A stretch of DNA of 53,071 bases from NCBI GenBank assembly GCA_964622715.1, contig CAZURR010000007.1, forward strand, positions 1 to 53,071, read 5' to 3'. The notes under the pieces are model-generated. The model saw only the letters and a list, made by a program, of their open reading frames with translations, made no database searches and had not been told where the DNA came from. This document shows, piece by piece, positions 50,012 to 53,071 of the stretch; the first letter of the stretch is position 1, and the number at the start of each line of letters is the position of its first letter. A program made the position numbers and the translations under genes. The DNA is from Hyphomicrobium_A sp964622715 (GTDB lineage Bacteria > Pseudomonadota > Alphaproteobacteria > Rhizobiales > Hyphomicrobiaceae).

Positions 50012-50302
50012 ATGATCGCGACGTTTACCACGGGCCTGTCCCGTGGCGGCCTGATCGCCGCCGTTGCCATGGGCGCGATGGCCTTGACCACCGCTCACGC
50101 CGGGGCCTTCAGTGCCCGTGTGGAGGCCAACTGCGCTGGCGACTACATGGCCTACTGCAGCCAGCATCCGGTTGAAGGCAAGGGCGTCAGAAGCTGCATG
50201 CGCCGCAACGGCAATAGGCTGTCAACGCGCTGCGTCAACGCGCTGGTCGCCGCTGGCGAAGTGTCGAAGAGCGAAGTTTCGCGCCGTTCGGCCCGCCGCT
50301 AA
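50012..50302 (+). CDS. small secreted Cys-rich protein
   Basis: A 96-residue protein with a clear signal peptide (hydrophobic core about 12-25, cleavage after AHA at 30). The mature part has four Cys (41, 49, 62 and 74) in the order CAGDYMAYCSQHP, RSCMRRNGNRLSTRC. The spacing resembles the Cys-rich (GLG1-like) repeat with its C-x10-12-C-x-LS-x-C pattern. Two disulfides in the periplasm are likely. AAAGGAAC lies upstream of ATG 50012. The C-terminus is basic (RRSARR). Its TAA is immediately adjacent to the end of the convergent CapA-family gene. Function unknown. Confidence 0.8.
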   Translation: MIATFTTGLSRGGLIAAVAMGAMALTTAHAGAFSARVEANCAGDYMAYCSQHPVEGKGVRSCMRRNGNRLSTRCVNALVAAGEVSKSEVSRRSARR

Positions 50303-51574
50303 TCAATGGCGGCAAGAGGCCGCAATCGCTCCGCGCAGCGAAGTGGGAATCGGTGGGGCGGGTGCATAGCGCCGGCACAGCGCTCCGATCCGGCCGCCTT
50401 CTTTCGCCGCTCCTGGCAGGCAGTAGAGGCCACTTCCGTCGCCCTGGGGAGTGAAGCGCACACCACGCGTGCCGTCCTTAGCGCTATCAATCGTGCTCGC
50501 AAGATAGTTCAGCGCGTGAATACGTGCGGCACCTTTTCGACCCGCCAGCCGCCGCGGCCGGTAGTGCGTATCGGTGACGGGGATGGCCTCGACCGCGCGT
50601 AAAAACAGCCGGCCGTCTGAAGCCCTGCGCAAGTGCACCCGCGCCATCAGGCCGTAGTCACGGCAGATGCCTTTTTGCGTCATGTTGGCGGTGCCGTGGT
50701 GCAGAAAATTCCCCAGTCCGTAGAAAATCAGCGAGCCGCCGGCGAGTTCGATGCCGCGCACCACGTGTGCGTGATGCCCGACAATGAGATCGATCCCGTC
50801 GCGCTGGGCGGCTTTGCGGCGCCAATCGGAAAACTGCCGCTCGTCCGTGCGCACCTGTCCTTCGATGCCGTAGTGAATGGACAGAATGCGGTAGTCGGCC
50901 GGCGTTGCGACCAGCCTTTTGCGGATTTCGGCAAAATCGTCGTCGAAGCGATAAGCAATCTGGCCGGGCTTATTGGCGCCGGCGCGATGACGCTCCAAGT
51001 TGTTGGTGACGATGCCAATGGATGCAAAGGCGATATCGGCATTCTTGACCTTGACCCTCTGAGGCCGGCTGGCCTCGTCCCGGTTCATACCCAGGCCGGT
51101 CGCCACCGCCAGATTCTCATTCTCCAGCATGCCCACGTGCTTCAGCGTCTCTTTCAATCCCGCGACGCCGTAGTCCATCGAATGATTGTTGGCGAGCGAA
51201 ATGAGATTGAAGCCGCTTGCCACGAGGTGGCGCAGACCCGCCGGGTGGGTGCGGAAATTAAACGGTCCCTTCTGCCCTTTGGTGTCGCGGGTCAGATCGT
51301 TGCGGTCGGTGATGACCGTTTCCACGTTCATGAAGTTGAGGTCGCCGTTGATGTCCTTGGCGATGAGTTCGGTCGTGTTGCTCCATGTCTGGAATCCGAA
51401 TTTGCGCACGCCGCGCGCTTCAACCTTCTGATTATTACGATTGAGCCCGACGTCGCCGACGAGGACGATGGTGACTTCGTCGCCCTCGGCGCCCGTTGCG
51501 ACGCCTGCGGGGCTGATGCAAGTCAGCGCAAAGGCCAGTACGGCAGGGGGGAGGGGTCGCAAGGGGCTGGTCAT
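50303..51574 (-). CDS. CapA-family metallophosphatase-like protein
   Basis: A CapA/PgsA-family protein of 423 residues with a calcineurin-like phosphoesterase fold. It has an N-terminal signal peptide (LPPAVLAFALTCISPAG). The metal-site motifs are present in order: VGDVGLNRN, NVETVITDRND, SLANNHSMDYG, SIHYGIEGQ, VGHHAHVVRGIE and FYGLGNFLHHG. In capsule-forming bacteria such proteins help poly-gamma-glutamate export; here no capB or capC is present, so the role is probably cell-envelope related but unknown. The frame extends to 51724, but ATG 51574 begins the signal peptide. Its TGA lies directly beside the TAA of the convergent secreted-protein gene. Confidence 0.86.
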   Translation of the reverse strand: MTSPLRPLPPAVLAFALTCISPAGVATGAEGDEVTIVLVGDVGLNRNNQKVEARGVRKFGFQTWSNTTELIAKDINGDLNFMNVETVITDRNDLTRDTKGQKGPFNFRTHPAGLRHLVASGFNLISLANNHSMDYGVAGLKETLKHVGMLENENLAVATGLGMNRDEASRPQRVKVKNADIAFASIGIVTNNLERHRAGANKPGQIAYRFDDDFAEIRKRLVATPADYRILSIHYGIEGQVRTDERQFSDWRRKAAQRDGIDLIVGHHAHVVRGIELAGGSLIFYGLGNFLHHGTANMTQKGICRDYGLMARVHLRRASDGRLFLRAVEAIPVTDTHYRPRRLAGRKGAARIHALNYLASTIDSAKDGTRGVRFTPQGDGSGLYCLPGAAKEGGRIGALCRRYAPAPPIPTSLRGAIAASCRH

Positions 51575-51754
51575 GCGGGCTATCTGCCCTTCAAACTTTG
51601 GCGTTGGCGCGGCAGCGACCCCGTCATTCCCCGGGGACCTTCGGGACGGTACGTAATCCATCGGCCTGGGCTGGGTTTTTAAGAGCCTGTGCGCCGGGCC
51701 GTTACCATGTAAACTACGACGCAACTCGGCGCCTCAGCCCAGAAAGGAACCGCA

Positions 51755-51958
51755 ATGGCCTTTGACGACCTGAAAGCAGAGCTCGGCATCCTCATGACGC
51801 GCATGCAGAACGAGCCCGAGGACCGCCACGAGCTCTACCTGCAGCTGATGGAGAAGCTGAACGAGCTTAAGGCTTTTGGCATGCCGCTGCCGCAAGATCT
51901 CGTCGAGATGGAGAAGGCTTTAGAAGCTGAATTTGCCTCTGAGAATAAGGGTGGGTAA
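51755..51958 (+). CDS. small acidic helical protein
   Basis: A 67-residue, wholly helical, acidic protein that I do not recognise. The sequence is amphipathic: LKAELGILMTRMQNEPEDRHELY in the first half, then LQLMEKLNELKAFGMPLP and VEMEKALEAEF. AAAGGAACC stands before ATG 51755, and codon use is like its neighbours, so I accept it as real. No signal peptide or metal motif is present. It converges on the glycosyltransferase at 51989, and a weak hairpin lies between the stops. Confidence 0.65.
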   Translation: MAFDDLKAELGILMTRMQNEPEDRHELYLQLMEKLNELKAFGMPLPQDLVEMEKALEAEFASENKGG

Positions 51959-51959
51959 T

Positions 51960-51985
51960 CCGCCCCTCACTAAAGGTGCGGCTTT
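51960..51985. terminator. weak hairpin between convergent genes
   Basis: CCGC-C-CCT pairs with AGG-T-GCGG, with one mismatch, across a six-base loop and is followed by CTTT rightward. It lies exactly between the stop codons of the small helical protein and the GT4 gene and may serve the rightward transcript. Confidence 0.35.
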
Positions 51986-51988
51986 GGA

Positions 51989-53071
51989 TCAAATGCGCGG
52001 GAAATTCTTGGCCGCTGACTGAGGCCGCCAATGGTGGCGCGAACTTTTCCCCGTGCCGAGCGCTGCCATACTCTGCGCTCGCTTCTGATCGCCCATACAA
52101 GCCGTCGTGATGTTGCCCACGAACAAGCGCGCTGCATTCTCCCAGCTATAGTCGGTTGCCATGGCGCGCACGCGCTCGCGGTTAAGCTTTTGTGCGCTGA
52201 GCGCGGACGCGCGTAGATCCTCCGACAGCACACCAGTCTCTCCCGGCGTCACGATGTCGATGGGCCCGGTTGCTGGGAAGGCGGCAATGGGAAGTCCCGA
52301 AGCCATAGCTTCAAGCAGAACCATGCCGAAAGTGTCGGTACGGCTGGGGAATACAAAGACGTCGGCGGAGGCATAGCACTCCGCCAGCTCTTCGCCGGTC
52401 TTCTTACCGGTGAAGAGCACGTCGGGATAGCGTGCGGTGAGCTCGGCCAGATCGGGTCCGGCACCTACGACAACCTTGCGCCCCGGCAGATCGAGTTTGA
52501 GGAAAGCCTCGATGTTCTTCTCAGTTGCGATGCGACCGACATAGAGAAAAATTGTGTCCTGCCCGAAGTGGCGCACCTGCCGGGGACGAAATAGGTCGAG
52601 GTCCACGCCACGGGTCCAAGGCATCACGCGCTCAAACCCTTGCTGCGCCAGTTCGCGCGCAAGGCTCGGTGTTGCCACCATGAGACCGCGTCCGCCGTTA
52701 TGGAAGCGGCGCAGGATGGGTGTTGTCCAGCGGGGCGGGATTGCGAAGCGATGCTCCAGGTACTCAGGAAAGCGCGTATGAAAGCTGGTGGTGAAGGCGA
52801 TGGACCGGCGGCGGCAATAGCGGCGCGCCATCCAGCCGATCGGCCCTTCCGTCGCGATATGAACCGCGTCAGGCTGCAACGCTTCAAAGTGCCGTGTCAG
52901 GCGGCGCCACCCGGGAAGGGCTAGGCGAATTTCCGGATACGTTGGGCAGGGCAAGGTGTGAAACTCATTCGGCGCCAGAATAGACAGATCAATTCCAAGC
53001 CGTTCGAGCTCGTGGGCCAAACGCTCATACGTGCGCACCACCCCATTCACCTGAGGGTGCCAAGCGTCCGT
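51989..53071 (-). CDS. GT4-family glycosyltransferase (5' end outside window)
   Basis: Cytosolic glycosyltransferase of the GT-B fold, group 1, open at the right edge. Reading in from 53071, the frame starts TDAWHPQVNGVVRTYERL, which is a typical internal N-terminal motif, so several preceding codons and the start lie outside. GTG 53050 is therefore not the start. Later motifs are SFHTRFPEYLEHR, RGVDLDLFRP, FLYVGRIATEKN, VVVGAGPDLAEL and the nucleotide-sugar EX7E region PSRTDTFGMVLLEAMASGLPI. The closest general type is the phosphatidylinositol- or diacylglycerol-directed sugar transferases (MgtA/PimB-like) of membrane glycolipid synthesis, but the acceptor is uncertain. Length so far is 360 residues. 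Confidence 0.85.
   Translation of the reverse strand, partial: TDAWHPQVNGVVRTYERLAHELERLGIDLSILAPNEFHTLPCPTYPEIRLALPGWRRLTRHFEALQPDAVHIATEGPIGWMARRYCRRRSIAFTTSFHTRFPEYLEHRFAIPPRWTTPILRRFHNGGRGLMVATPSLARELAQQGFERVMPWTRGVDLDLFRPRQVRHFGQDTIFLYVGRIATEKNIEAFLKLDLPGRKVVVGAGPDLAELTARYPDVLFTGKKTGEELAECYASADVFVFPSRTDTFGMVLLEAMASGLPIAAFPATGPIDIVTPGETGVLSEDLRASALSAQKLNRERVRAMATDYSWENAARLFVGNITTACMGDQKRAQSMAALGTGKSSRHHWRPQSAAKNFPRI

Noticed and set aside
50633..51682. Rightward 349-codon open frame opposite the CapA-family gene
   Set aside because: It is the antisense shadow of a gene with clear metallophosphatase motifs and a signal peptide.
1..53071. CRISPR arrays, insertion sequences, prophage genes or rRNA
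   Set aside because: No regularly spaced repeats, transposase or integrase motifs, phage genes or rRNA sequence were seen on reading the window.

Overview
The window is a gene-dense, G+C-rich piece of a bacterial chromosome, best placed in the Alphaproteobacteria, order Hyphomicrobiales (Rhizobiales). Markers for this are the gene order chvI-chvG-hprK-EIIA(Man)-HPr-ahcY, a TsaE-kinase fusion followed by addB-addA-trxA, the run aroA-cmk-rpsA-sppA-ihfB-lapA-trpF-trpB-trpA-accD-folC, a TrcR/DUF1013 regulator, a FYDLN-acid zinc-ribbon protein, and AccD and IleS proteins that lack the usual zinc ligands. A tiny pqqA gene (12639-12728) suggests a PQQ-using, possibly methylotrophic Hyphomicrobium-like organism; that genus-level guess is inference.

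Layout. 1-8124: an alpha/beta hydrolase, rpsU, purE-purK, two divergent DUF465 genes, an acyl-CoA synthetase, trcR, a MaoC hydratase and ribF. 8199-12391: ileS-lspA with a 4-base overlap, then a small lipoprotein. 12392-14003: orphan pqqA, an unknown coiled-coil protein, tRNA-Ala(GGC) and the FYDLN protein. 14193-25857: a long rightward run for chorismate and tryptophan synthesis (aroA, trpF, trpB, trpA), nucleotide synthesis (cmk), translation (rpsA), envelope quality control (sppA), chromosome architecture (ihfB), fatty acid synthesis (accD) and folate (folC). It ends at a terminator shared with the convergent leftward block.

26003-44014 is almost all leftward. A six-gene transcription unit runs from a PAS histidine kinase through tsaE/kinase fusion, a MurU-like nucleotidyltransferase, addB and addA to trxA. 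Upstream of it lie ahcY, with a perfect 9-bp inverted repeat in its 317-base leader region, then HPr, EIIA, HprK, ChvG and ChvI. The last five form the regulatory (non-transporting) PTS together with its linked acid- and host-responsive two-component system.

44151-53071 is more mixed: a HugZ-like protein, pyrE, a GT39 membrane glycosyltransferase, a HAD phosphatase, a two-gene DUF488 module with lower G+C and a translational overlap, a secreted Cys-rich protein abutting a convergent CapA-family phosphatase, a small helical protein and a GT4 glycosyltransferase cut by the right edge.

No insertion sequence, prophage, CRISPR array, rRNA or recognisable riboswitch was seen. Most of the window is conserved housekeeping sequence. 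The items most worth a second look are the orphan pqqA and its flanking dyads, the DUF488 module, the ahcY operator, the histidine kinase whose H-box His is Tyr, and the long inverted repeat between the DUF465 paralogues.
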